A stretch of DNA of 64,000 nucleotides from Dactylosporangium siamense (lineage in GTDB: Bacteria > Actinomycetota > Actinomycetes > Mycobacteriales > Micromonosporaceae), in contig NZ_BONQ01000182.1 in assembly GCF_016862795.1 (NCBI RefSeq), forward strand, positions 21,222-85,221, in the 5' to 3' direction. The notes beneath the pieces are model-generated. The model had not been told where the DNA came from. It saw nothing but the letters and a program-made list of their open reading frames with translations, and did no database searches. The first letter of the stretch is position 1, and every line of letters begins with the position of its first letter. This document shows, piece by piece, positions 15,325-23,169 of the stretch. The translations under genes were made by a program, and so were the position numbers.

Positions 15325-17922
15325 TCATCGTTCGGCCGCGTGTGCGTGCCGGCGTTCGTTGTTCGGGTTCCTGCCGGCGTTGGTCAGCAGGCTGCCGGCG
15401 GTGATCAGCAGCAGGCCAAGGGCGGTCAGGGTCATCGTGTCCGCGCCGGTGACCGCGAGCGCCGCGGTTCCCGTGGTGACCTCGACGGCCAGCGCTCGGG
15501 CGGTGCCGTCCGGCGCGGTGCCCTGGGCGAGCAGGGTGTGCTCACCCTCGGCAAGCCCCGCCGGGATGGTGACCGGGACGCGGAAGTCACCGAGCTCGTC
15601 CGTGGTGACGACGGCGAGGGCCTTCGGGGTGCTGTAGATGCTGACGATCACCGTCGAGTGGGAGGCGAAGCCGCTGCCGATGAAGGTCAGCGTCTGCGCG
15701 GGCGCGACCGAGGTGATCGGGCCGCGATCGGTGGTCAGCGTCAGCGGCGTCGCCGGCGGCGTCGACAGTGGGGCCGGGGCGACGGCCGTTGCCGGTGCGG
15801 ATGCGGTACTGACCACCGAGTCGCCGGTTGCGCTGTGGGCGACGACCGTCACCGTGTAGGTCTCACCGGCGACCGCGCCCAGCACGCAGGCGGTGTCGGT
15901 GCGCTTGTCGGTGGAGCAGGTGGCCGGCCCCGGGTTCGCGTACGCGGTGTAGCCGGTGACGGCGGGATCGCTCGCCACGGACCATGCCGCGTCGACCGAG
16001 GAGACCTTGCCGGTGGCCGTGACGCCGGCCGGCGCGGGCACCCGCACCACGAACGTGAGCGTCCGCTCGCCGGTGCGCCCACCGGCGTCAGTGACCCTGA
16101 CCGTGACCGTCGTCGTGCCGGCGCTCGTGGCGGTGCCGCTGATCGCGCCGGTGGCGGCGTCGAGTGTGAGGCCGGCGGGCAGCGTACCGGCGGAAACTGA
16201 CCACGTGTAGGGGCCGGTGCCGCCGGTCGCCGCCAGCGTCGCTGAGAACGGCGTCCCGGTCACGGCGTCCGCCGCCGCGGGAGCGATCGCCAGGGCCGCG
16301 TGAACCGTCACGGCACGGGTGGCGGACGCGCTCGCCTGCGCGGTGTCGGTCACCTTGAACGTGACCTGCGGTGCACCCGTGGCGGACGGCGTCCCGCTGA
16401 TCACGCCGGTGGCCGCGTTCAGCGTCAGCCCGGCCGGCAGCGTCCCCCCGGTCACCGCCCACGTGTATGGGCCGGTGCCGCCGGTCGCCGCCAGGGTCGC
16501 CGTGTATGGCACACCCACCGTCGCGGCCGGCAGCGGTGCCACGGTCACGGCCAGCGACGGTGTCGAGGGCGCCGGCGGCGGGGGCGGCGGTGGGGGCGGC
16601 GTCGCGTTGGTGGTCAGCGTGTACGCCTTCGTCGCGGTCGTGCCGTTCGAGTCGGTCACCCGCACCGTGAACGAGGCGGCCGCGGCCGTCGTCGGGGTGC
16701 CGCTGATCTCGCCCGTCGTCGGGTTCAGCGTGAGCCCGTTGGGCAACGAGCCGGTGCTGACGTCCCACGTGAACGGCCCCACTCCGCCGGTCGCCGCCGG
16801 GGTGGCGGAGTACGCCGTGCCCACCGTCGCGTCGGCCAGCGTGCTGGTGGCCACGGCCAGGGACTGGTCCTCGACGAAGGCGGCGGTCACGTACATCGGC
16901 TGCGAGCCCACCGGCACCGTCGAGGTCTGTGTCGCCGTGCCGGTGTCCACGATGCTCACCGTCCCGCTCATCGCGTTGGTGACGGCGAGCTTGCTCCCGT
17001 CCGGCGTCATCGAGATCCCGACCGGCATCGACCCCACCGCGATCGGCGTGCCGGCCGTGTTGGTGGTCAGGTTCACCACGCTCACCGAACCGGCCATGGC
17101 GCACGCGATGTACGCGGTGGTCCCGCTGGGCGAGACCGCCACACCGTACGGCTGGGCGCCGATCGGCACCGTGGCGGACACCGTGCCGGCGGCGGCGTCA
17201 ATGATCGTCAGCGAGCCGCCGCCACGGTTGCTCACCAGCACCTTGGCCCCGTCGGGCGTGACGGCCACGCCGAGCGGGTTGTTGCCGACCGCGATCGTGC
17301 CCGTCACCGTGTTGGTCGCGGTAGCGATCACCTTGACCGTGTTGTCGCCGCCGTTCGCCACGTACACCTTGCTCCCGTCGGGCGTCACGGCGATCCCGGT
17401 GGGGTTGGTCCCGGCGGTGATCGTCGTGGTGACGGTCATCGTGGCGGTGTTCACCACCGACACGTTGTTGCTGGTGAAGTTGGCCACGTAGAGCGTCGCC
17501 CCGTCCGGCGTCAGCGCGATGATGCCCGGCGTCGTGCCGACGGAGACGTAAGACTTGGCTCTCGTCGCGGCGTTCACCTTGTAGACGCGGTCACCGTTGT
17601 ACGCGGCGACGAACATGGTCTGCCCGTCGCTGGACGCCGCCAGCCAGGCGGGCCCGTCGATCCCGGTGACCGTCCCGGTGATCGTCCCGGCCGTCACGTC
17701 CACCAGCGACAGCGTGTCGTCGGCGAAGTTGCTCACCACGGCCCGCAGCACCGTCGACTCGACGTGCCCCCTGGCCGTCTTCCTGGCTTTTGCCGGAGCG
17801 GTCGCCTTGTCGGCCTGCCTCGGGGCGGCCTCGGCCGTTGCCTGCATGAGCACCGCCGAGGTGGCGCCCAGCAGCACGCCGACCGTCAGCAACCTGAACC
17901 CGACCAAGACGCCGACGCGCAC
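15325..17922 (-). CDS. Cell-wall-anchored surface protein: YVTN beta-propeller plus Ig-like domains with LAVTG sortase signal
   Basis: About 865 residues from GTG 17922 (GGGGGA site just upstream; in-frame ATG codons at 17934 and 17946 are alternatives). After a signal peptide there are about seven YVTN-type repeats of 40-43 residues (pattern 'VAVTPDGSKVYVAN..DNTVKVI') forming a beta-propeller. Three putative Ig/cadherin-like He_PIG domains follow (ATGGTGPYTW...GTLPAGLTL), separated by a polyproline run, then an FN3-like domain and a beta-sandwich (GSGFASHSTVIVSIYS). The C-terminus carries LAVTG, a hydrophobic helix and a basic tail NERRHAHAAER: an LAxTG signal of the class-E sortase type. 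Probable role: cell-surface adhesion or display. Single gene; ligand unknown. Confidence 0.85.
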   Translation of the reverse strand: MRVGVLVGFRLLTVGVLLGATSAVLMQATAEAAPRQADKATAPAKARKTARGHVESTVLRAVVSNFADDTLSLVDVTAGTITGTVTGIDGPAWLAASSDGQTMFVAAYNGDRVYKVNAATRAKSYVSVGTTPGIIALTPDGATLYVANFTSNNVSVVNTATMTVTTTITAGTNPTGIAVTPDGSKVYVANGGDNTVKVIATATNTVTGTIAVGNNPLGVAVTPDGAKVLVSNRGGGSLTIIDAAAGTVSATVPIGAQPYGVAVSPSGTTAYIACAMAGSVSVVNLTTNTAGTPIAVGSMPVGISMTPDGSKLAVTNAMSGTVSIVDTGTATQTSTVPVGSQPMYVTAAFVEDQSLAVATSTLADATVGTAYSATPAATGGVGPFTWDVSTGSLPNGLTLNPTTGEISGTPTTAAAASFTVRVTDSNGTTATKAYTLTTNATPPPPPPPPPAPSTPSLAVTVAPLPAATVGVPYTATLAATGGTGPYTWAVTGGTLPAGLTLNAATGVISGTPSATGAPQVTFKVTDTAQASASATRAVTVHAALAIAPAAADAVTGTPFSATLAATGGTGPYTWSVSAGTLPAGLTLDAATGAISGTATSAGTTTVTVRVTDAGGRTGERTLTFVVRVPAPAGVTATGKVSSVDAAWSVASDPAVTGYTAYANPGPATCSTDKRTDTACVLGAVAGETYTVTVVAHSATGDSVVSTASAPATAVAPAPLSTPPATPLTLTTDRGPITSVAPAQTLTFIGSGFASHSTVIVSIYSTPKALAVVTTDELGDFRVPVTIPAGLAEGEHTLLAQGTAPDGTARALAVEVTTGTAALAVTGADTMTLTALGLLLITAGSLLTNAGRNPNNERRHAHAAER

Positions 17923-18132
17923 GCAATCCCCCATAAGTAGGACCATTCGCGCCCACGCTAACCAACAAATCTCATCTTTACTGGCAAATCATCACCATCC
18001 CGACGCCAGCAACTCTGAGGAACCGCCCCTGGCTGGAGCGTGAGGTTCGCCCGCAACGAGGGTCTGGTGGTCGGCGTGGCGGCGGGTGCATCCCGCCGGG
18101 CTCCGGAACGTGTGCGCTGACATGGTGCGTCC

Positions 18133-18657
18133 TCAGCGCTGGCTGGCGTCGGGAGTGTAGAGCTCCTCCTCGGTGACGACGGGGGCGACGATGTCCTCGG
18201 GGCGCCCGACCCGCGCGGCCGAGCCGAACATGGGGCCGCGGGCCGGCTGCACGGGGGCGAAGGCGGCGAAGCCCCGGTGCTTGGGGATGTCGTCGTAGAC
18301 CGCCTCCATCCCGCCGCGCAGTAGGTATGTCTCGTGCCAGAACCCGGTGCCGCCGCTGTCGCGCAGGAAGTTGCGCCACCAGAGCCGGTGCGGTTCGGAC
18401 CGCGCCCACGACAGCAGGGAGGGAAGATCTCGCCAGTACTGGCGGATGCCGACGTGCATGGGGAACAGCGACCACAGCAGCGACTCGTGGTGCAGCAGGC
18501 CCTCAGGAGTCTCGCCGGCGGACCGGCCGATCTGGGGGCCGTAGCCCATCAGCGTCCGCAGGCCGTAGAGCCGGTTGACGCGCATGCCGAGGTACACAAC
18601 CACGAGGTCGGGGTAGGACGACAGATCGACGGTCTGCCGGTTGACGCGAGTTGACAT
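18133..18657 (-). CDS. DUF4188 / monooxygenase-like protein
   Basis: 174-residue protein of the DUF4188 group, often annotated as monooxygenase or phenylacetaldoxime-dehydratase-like, with a dimeric alpha-beta-barrel-type fold. Diagnostic stretches are VVVYLGMRVNRLYGL, IRQYWRDLPSLLSWAR and GFWHETYLL with MEAVYDDIP. No cofactor motif is evident. ATG at 18657 overlaps the stop of an upstream MFS-transporter remnant (TAATG), so it was once the second gene of an operon and may now depend on leaderless or read-in translation. The biochemical role of the family is not settled. Downstream of its stop, 17947-18132 carries only the promoter side of the YVTN gene. Confidence 0.78.
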   Translation of the reverse strand: MSTRVNRQTVDLSSYPDLVVVYLGMRVNRLYGLRTLMGYGPQIGRSAGETPEGLLHHESLLWSLFPMHVGIRQYWRDLPSLLSWARSEPHRLWWRNFLRDSGGTGFWHETYLLRGGMEAVYDDIPKHRGFAAFAPVQPARGPMFGSAARVGRPEDIVAPVVTEEELYTPDASQR

Positions 18658-18904
18658 TACGGTCTCCTTGACAAGGCTGCGGTGGACAGGAGCAGGCCGT
18701 CGGTGGTGAGGACGAAGCCCGCCCAGACGGTGGACAAGGGTCCCCAGCCCGCACCGATGGTGAGCGCACCACCGATCGCGCCGAGGGCATTGGCGAGGTT
18801 GAGGGCGGCGAGGTTGAGCGCCCCATGAGCGTCGGGGCGTAGGTGGCGACAGTGTGCCGGACCTCCTCGGCGACGCACTGTCCTTCAAGGGCACGGTGAT
18901 GCAC
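18657..18904 (-). pseudogene. 3' remnant of an MFS transporter gene, frameshifted
   Basis: The minus frame ending at TAA 18657 reads ALNLAALNLANALGAIGGAL then TIGAGWGPLSTVWAGF, the penultimate-helix and last-loop pattern of DHA1/AraJ-type MFS exporters (S/A-AxNxANALGAxxGG). The preceding family-typical piece EEVRHTVATYAPTLMG lies in a different frame, so there is a frameshift near 18820. The ten or so upstream helices are absent. Its stop overlaps the DUF4188 start. Confidence 0.6.
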
Positions 18905-18932
18905 GGTCGTCCTTGTCAGCCGGAGGGACGGC

Positions 18933-19100
18933 TCAGCACGCGGCGCGCGCGATGATGTCGGCCGCCGCGGCCGGTTGCGAGATCATCGCGACGTGTGAGG
19001 CGCTGACTTCGCGGATCTGGGACCCGGCGCTGGTTTCGTCCGCGAGTTCGGGCACCGGATGTCGCTGAGCTTCGGCAACCAACGAGATCTCACCGAGCTC
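18933..19100 (-). pseudogene. 3' remnant of an alpha/beta-hydrolase gene
   Basis: The frame ending at 18933 reads AEAQRHPVPELADETSAGSQ then IREVSASHVAMISQPAAAAD. This is the C-terminal signature of the RutD-like/esterase branch of alpha/beta-hydrolases, in which SASH supplies the catalytic histidine and SQP follows. Everything upstream of AEAQR loses family character. The matching 5' part appears at 19940-20226 on the same strand, with an intact HAD gene in between, so this is probably one gene split by an insertion of about 0.85 kb. Confidence 0.6.
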
Positions 19101-19226
19101 GATGTTCGCGAGTTCGGGCTCCACCGACAGCGGCAAAGGCCAGGCCTGTCGCCGAACCGGCGTTCCGCTCACGCACCGTGATGCGTGCCGGGGCTCGACG
19201 CGCGTTGTCTGCGGCCTGAGCGTTGA

Positions 19227-19252
19227 CGGGGCCAGCCGTCGAATCGGCCCCG
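19227..19252. terminator. Hairpin downstream of the HAD gene
   Basis: CGGGGCC at 19227-19233 pairs with GGCCCCG at 19246-19252 across a 12-base loop, about 60 bases beyond the HAD stop. A second small hairpin, CTGCT-GTTT-AGCAG, lies at 19267-19280. Either could end the minus-strand HAD transcript. Confidence 0.35.
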
Positions 19253-19307
19253 CATCGATGCGCCTTCTGCTGTTTAGCAGATGAGGATGTTTGCCTTGAC
19301 CGGTCGA

Positions 19308-19937
19308 TTAGGCGACGTGGTTTCGGATATCGTCGGCCGCGGCTTGCAGGCTGCGGTAATGCCGGTGACAGCCGGGCGGCGGAACGGGTGTGTTGACCGC
19401 CCAGACCGTCATGCCGGCGGCGACGCCGGCTTGGACGCCCGAGGCGGTGTCCTCGATGACGAGGCAACCGCCGGGTGCGACGCCGAGGCGTTCGGCGGCG
19501 AGCAGGTACGGCGCCGGGTGCGGTTTGCCGTATGCGGGCATGGAAGCATCCACGATCACCTCGGGCAGGCGCAGACCCGTCCGCTGGAACCGAAGCCGGA
19601 CGCGGTGCGCATAGTTGCTGGTGACCAGCGCCCAGCGTTGCCGGGGTAATGCCGCCAGCAGTTCCACGGCGCCGGGGAACGCCCCATAGGTTCCGATGAG
19701 AGCGTCCTCGTCTTCAAGTTGGTGAAGTAGCCGGAGGCACTGGTCCGCGTCCGCGCCCGGCATCATCGCGGCGAAGGTGTCCAGCGGACGGGTCTGCAAG
19801 GCGGTCTGGTAGACCACGGCCGGGTCCAGCCGGTAGTGCGCTGCCCAGGCGTGCCAGACACGGCGCTGGTTCTCTAGAGCGTCGAGAAGAGTTCCATCGA
19901 CATCGAACAGCACTGCTCGGCACCCCTGCACGACCAC
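19308..19937 (-). CDS. HAD-superfamily phosphatase (HAD-IA, sugar-phosphatase-like)
   Basis: 209-residue cytoplasmic hydrolase with the HAD motifs: motif I DVDGTLLD (two catalytic aspartates), motif II TSN, motif III lysine in YGKPHPAPYLLAAERLG, motif IV IEDTASGVQAG. The cap is of the small helical C1 type between motifs I and II. The closest functional guess is a sugar-phosphate or phosphoglycolate-like phosphatase. It is intact although it is surrounded on both sides by pieces of a broken alpha/beta-hydrolase gene, suggesting it arrived by insertion. Start ATG 19937; an internal ATG is not needed because motif I begins at residue 11. Confidence 0.85.
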   Translation of the reverse strand: MVVQGCRAVLFDVDGTLLDALENQRRVWHAWAAHYRLDPAVVYQTALQTRPLDTFAAMMPGADADQCLRLLHQLEDEDALIGTYGAFPGAVELLAALPRQRWALVTSNYAHRVRLRFQRTGLRLPEVIVDASMPAYGKPHPAPYLLAAERLGVAPGGCLVIEDTASGVQAGVAAGMTVWAVNTPVPPPGCHRHYRSLQAAADDIRNHVA

Positions 19938-19939
19938 AG

Positions 19940-20226
19940 GCTAACGGGAGCCAATAACCACGCCGCCGCCGGCAGCACCTGGTCGTTGCGAGCCACCAAG
20001 TGCCAGGAGGGAATCGCCCGCCATGCCGCGGCAGCGGACGGCTCGCCAAGTGTGCGGACGTCGGCGGGTCGCTGGCCGGCCCACAGGCCCGGCAACGTGT
20101 CCCCACATCCGGGACGAACGCGGCCACGTAAACCAGCGCCTTGACGGTTGCGGAGGTGGTGGCCAGGAGGGCGCCGGTCGCTGCGGCGGCGGTTCCGGCG
20201 AGCACGGTGCGGCGAGTCGTTGTCAT
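19940..20226 (-). pseudogene. 5' remnant of an exported alpha/beta-hydrolase gene (internal deletion plus frameshift)
   Basis: ATG 20226 opens a Tat-like signal, TTTRRTVLAGTAAAATGALL. It runs directly into VKALVYVAAFVPDVG, a mid-protein strand of alpha/beta-hydrolases that normally lies about 100 residues later, so the oxyanion and nucleophile-elbow region is deleted. At a GGGG run near 20100 one base appears to be missing; the other frame continues DTLPGLWAG...AWRAIPSWHLVARNDQVLPA, the family's 'IPSWYLVAxxDxxIPP' acid region. The C-terminal part is at 18933-19100. Three lesions make it a clear pseudogene. Confidence 0.65.
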
Positions 20227-20470
20227 GGCTGGGAAACGTAGGGACCGGGACTTGACGGTGACTGAACTGAAGATTCACTGGCGGTCAAGTGCGCCGACCT
20301 AGCTTGCCGGCATGAAGCATGCGAGCAGCGGCACCACCGCCCGATGGGGTCTGTGGACCCATATCGTCTACTACGTCGCCGCCAACCTGGTCCAGATACA
20401 TCGACAACGCCATGGCCCGGAGCCGGAGCCTGCCGGCCGTGCGCCGCGGATGCTGAACGGGAGTCGGGCG

Positions 20471-20776
20471 ATGAGCGATGACGAAGAGGTCGTCTACGGG
20501 CTCCTGGCGGGCGAGCCGCAGGACGTCGCGGCCGTGCTGGCCGGGCGGCTGGGCTGCTCCTTCGCCGCCCGGGAGAGCGACTATCTCGGGGAATACCTGC
20601 TGGCGCAGACGGACCGCGGCGAGGTGAGGATCATCGGTCAGCCGGATCCGGAGGGCGAGCCGCTCGAGGACGAATTCGAGGAGTATCAGGTCCTCGTCTA
20701 CTCGCCCGCCGGGGACGACGAGTTCGATCTGCGCGATGTGCCGGTCGGCCGGGGTGTCATCGAGCGGCTGCTCTGA
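20471..20776 (+). CDS. Small acidic hypothetical protein
   Basis: 101-residue acidic protein (MSDDEEVVYGLLAGEP...) with no signal peptide, membrane segment or recognised motif. The sequence EVRIIGQPDPEGEPLEDEFE followed by EYQVLVYSPAG looks like a small alpha/beta immunity- or DUF-type protein; no function is proposed. ATG 20471 has a CGGGAG site eight bases upstream. An in-frame extension to 20312 contains TTARWGLWTHIVYYVAANLV, which resembles the first helix of a 2TM domain, but it is interrupted by low-complexity sequence and is probably a remnant rather than part of this protein. No close operon partner; 20777-21026 shows nothing further. Confidence 0.55.
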   Translation: MSDDEEVVYGLLAGEPQDVAAVLAGRLGCSFAARESDYLGEYLLAQTDRGEVRIIGQPDPEGEPLEDEFEEYQVLVYSPAGDDEFDLRDVPVGRGVIERLL

Positions 20777-21026
20777 CCGCAGGCGGCCCGGTGATGGTCG
20801 TCCGCCCGTGCCACTGCCGTGGCCGAACTCGCCGCCGTCACCGCCTGCTTGCAGTACCGCCGCCGGCCAGAGGTCGATGAGATCACAAGCCAAGCGCCCG
20901 CAGCGCGGGTGCCGGAGAGGGGTTACGCAGGCAACCGCTAGGGGTGGGGTGCCGCGTAGATGAGGGTTGTGATCGATATTCGGCTATGGGACGGTGGCCT
21001 TCCAGGGGTACGAGTCGGGAGGCGAG

Positions 21027-22685
21027 ATGCATCGGGTCGGATTGGTGGGTGCGGCCGTCATCATCGTTGCGCTTGTCGGCGCGTCGCCGGCTGCCGCAGC
21101 GCCACCGGACGTTGATTCGTCACGGCTGGAGCGGCTGGTGACGGTGGATGGCATCACCGATCATCAGCGGGCGCTGCAGCGCATCGCCGACCGAAACGGC
21201 GGCACGCGCGCCACGCGGACGCCCGGCTACACCGCGTCGGCGGCCTATGTGAAGGCCACGCTGGAGAGGGCCGGCTACAACGTCCACTACGAGATGTTCA
21301 ACATGCCGGAGTGGCGTGAGAACGCGGCGCCCGTGCTGCGGCAGGTCTCACCGACCGGCAGGACCTATGTCGCGGGCGGCGCCGGGGACGACGACTCGCC
21401 GTCGGTCGACATCATCGCGTTCGAGCACACGCCGACCAAGGCGTTGACGAACGTCAAGGTCGTCCCGACCGACGACGTCGTGATCCCGAGCCCCGGTGGA
21501 ACGACCTCCGGCTGTGAGCTGTCGGATTTCCCCGCGGCCACCAGCGGCGCCGTCTCGCTGATCCAGCGGGGCACCTGCACGTTCACGCAGAAGCTGGAGA
21601 ACGCCGTGCAGGCGGGCGCCATCGGGGTGATCCTGTTCAACGAGGGTGACACGGCGGCCCGCAGCAACGCCCTGTTCCGCGCGGCTCCGTTCGACTACCC
21701 ACTGCCGGCGGTGGCGTCGAGCTTCGCCGTCGGCCAGGAGCTCTACAACGCGTACAAGGCGGGCCAGAACCCGACCGTCGACCTTGCGACCAACGGTGTC
21801 GACGAGCAGATGTTGTATCCGAACGTGGTGGCCGAGACCAAGCGCGGCGACGCGAACCACATGGTGCTGCTCGGCGCCCATCTGGATTCGGTGACGGCGG
21901 GTCCGGGCATCAACGACGACGGGTCAGGCACAGCGTTCCAGCTCGAGCTCGCCGAGCAGCTCGCCAAGGTGGGCACACCGCGCAACAAGATCCGCTTCCT
22001 GTGGTTCGGTGGCGAGGAGGACGGCCTGGTCGGCTCGCAGTATTACGCGGCCCACCTGTCCGACCGCGAGGTCGCGCGCACGGACATGATGCTCGACACC
22101 GACATGATCGCGTCGCCGAACTTCGCGCGGCTCGTCTACGACGGCGACGGCTCGACGTTCGGCTCCGAGAACGCCGGGCCCGAGGGTTCCGGCACGATTG
22201 AGCGGGTGCTCACCGGCTACTGGGCCAAGCGTGGGATGGTCAGCGAGCCGATCCCGTTCGACGGCCGCTCGGACTACGTCGGCTTCATCAACCGTGGCAT
22301 TCCGGCGGGCGGCGTGTTCGCCGGGGCCGAGGCACTCAAGACCGCCGAGCAGGTCGCCAAGTACGGTGGCGTCCTGGGCGAGCAGCTCGACCCGTGCTAC
22401 CACGAGGACTGCGACACGTACACGACTGTCACAAAGCAGCCGCCGGCCTCGACGATGGAGACGTACGCCGCGAACCCAGCGCTCGCACAACAACAGGCCA
22501 ACAGCCTCCGCGGCAACGCGCTGCGTTCGCTGCACCAGTTCAAGAACACGCTCGTGCACGCCGTCTGGTACTTCGCGTGCGCCAAGAACGCCTTTCCGCC
22601 GAAGGTGAACGCAGCGGACGCCACGAAGGCCGCAACCAACCATCGGTTCAAGCATCAGGGCCACGAGCGCCCCGGCGACCGCTGA
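21027..22685 (+). CDS. Secreted M28-family aminopeptidase with PA domain
   Basis: 552-residue exported zinc peptidase. The signal peptide is MHRVGLVGAAVIIVALVGAS with cleavage near AAAAPP. A protease-associated (PA) domain spans about residues 130-250 (SGCELSDFP...LIQRGTCTFTQKLENA). The M28 catalytic domain follows with all ligands: GAHLDS (His), NDDGSGTA (bridging Asp), FGGEEDGLVGS (catalytic/ligand Glu pair), LDTDMIASPN (Asp) and CYHEDCDTY (His). Members release N-terminal residues from peptides outside the cell (Streptomyces griseus aminopeptidase/aminopeptidase Y type). ATG 21027 is supported by GGGAGG; a GTG at 20994 is an unlikely longer start. A strong terminator follows. Confidence 0.93.
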   Translation: MHRVGLVGAAVIIVALVGASPAAAAPPDVDSSRLERLVTVDGITDHQRALQRIADRNGGTRATRTPGYTASAAYVKATLERAGYNVHYEMFNMPEWRENAAPVLRQVSPTGRTYVAGGAGDDDSPSVDIIAFEHTPTKALTNVKVVPTDDVVIPSPGGTTSGCELSDFPAATSGAVSLIQRGTCTFTQKLENAVQAGAIGVILFNEGDTAARSNALFRAAPFDYPLPAVASSFAVGQELYNAYKAGQNPTVDLATNGVDEQMLYPNVVAETKRGDANHMVLLGAHLDSVTAGPGINDDGSGTAFQLELAEQLAKVGTPRNKIRFLWFGGEEDGLVGSQYYAAHLSDREVARTDMMLDTDMIASPNFARLVYDGDGSTFGSENAGPEGSGTIERVLTGYWAKRGMVSEPIPFDGRSDYVGFINRGIPAGGVFAGAEALKTAEQVAKYGGVLGEQLDPCYHEDCDTYTTVTKQPPASTMETYAANPALAQQQANSLRGNALRSLHQFKNTLVHAVWYFACAKNAFPPKVNAADATKAATNHRFKHQGHERPGDR

Positions 22686-22700
22686 GAGGTTCGAAACGAC

Positions 22701-22730
22701 CGCTGCCCCGGCTTGGACGCCGGGGCAGCG
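22701..22730 (+). terminator. Rho-independent-type terminator after the M28 gene
   Basis: Perfect 12-bp stem CGCTGCCCCGGC / GCCGGGGCAGCG with a six-base loop, starting 16 bases after the M28 stop. The interval 22731-23043 shows no gene-like sequence. Confidence 0.8.
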
Positions 22731-23043
22731 GCATGCCCTGCCGCCGGCAAGTCCGGGCAGCGCTCCGGTCGGTCACATGCGCCGGCAAGGAAGTCTCGTG
22801 AACGACCGACGGGGTTGAGTCAGCGGGCACGCCGGTTCGTTGGATTCCATGGTTCTGGCTCGATGTCCGCCGGTCAGCCGCACTGCGTTCTTGAACGCCG
22901 GGAACATCGACATGCAGTGGCTCTAACTGACCGTGCTGGTAGCGGTACGCCGGGCGCCCATGCGACAGGCAAGCACCAAGACGCCTCGAACGTTCGTGTT
23001 TGTCGCCTCTTGCGGGTCTTCGTTGCTTAGGCACAGCACATCA

Positions 23044-23089
23044 TTGACAACAACGTTTCCAGTCAAGCACGATGCTGAGAGCGCTCTCA
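23044..23089 (+). promoter_or_regulatory. Promoter and CebR-like operator of the GH16 gene
   Basis: A consensus -35 TTGACA (23044-23049) is followed at 18 bases by CACGAT, a weak -10, and then by the perfect palindrome TGAGAGCGCTCTCA (23076-23089) at about the transcription start. The palindrome matches the LacI-family CebR/CelR operator (TGGGAGCGCTCCCA) at 12 of 14 positions. The same arrangement recurs at 37989-38041. Confidence 0.65.
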
Positions 23090-23169
23090 CGTCCGCCACG
23101 TGGGGGCTCGGACAGGCATTTCCGCCAATGCACCATCTCCTGCCCCTGCTCGAGAAGGGCACAATCGCT

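Noticed and set aside
19090..19467. Arg-rich minus-strand open frame upstream of the hydrolase remnant
   Set aside because: No protein-like pattern; overlaps the HAD gene in another frame.
20312..20470. 2TM-domain-like segment as part of the acidic hypothetical protein
   Set aside because: Only one helix is recognisable and it is followed by low-complexity sequence; the ribosome-binding site supports the start at 20471.
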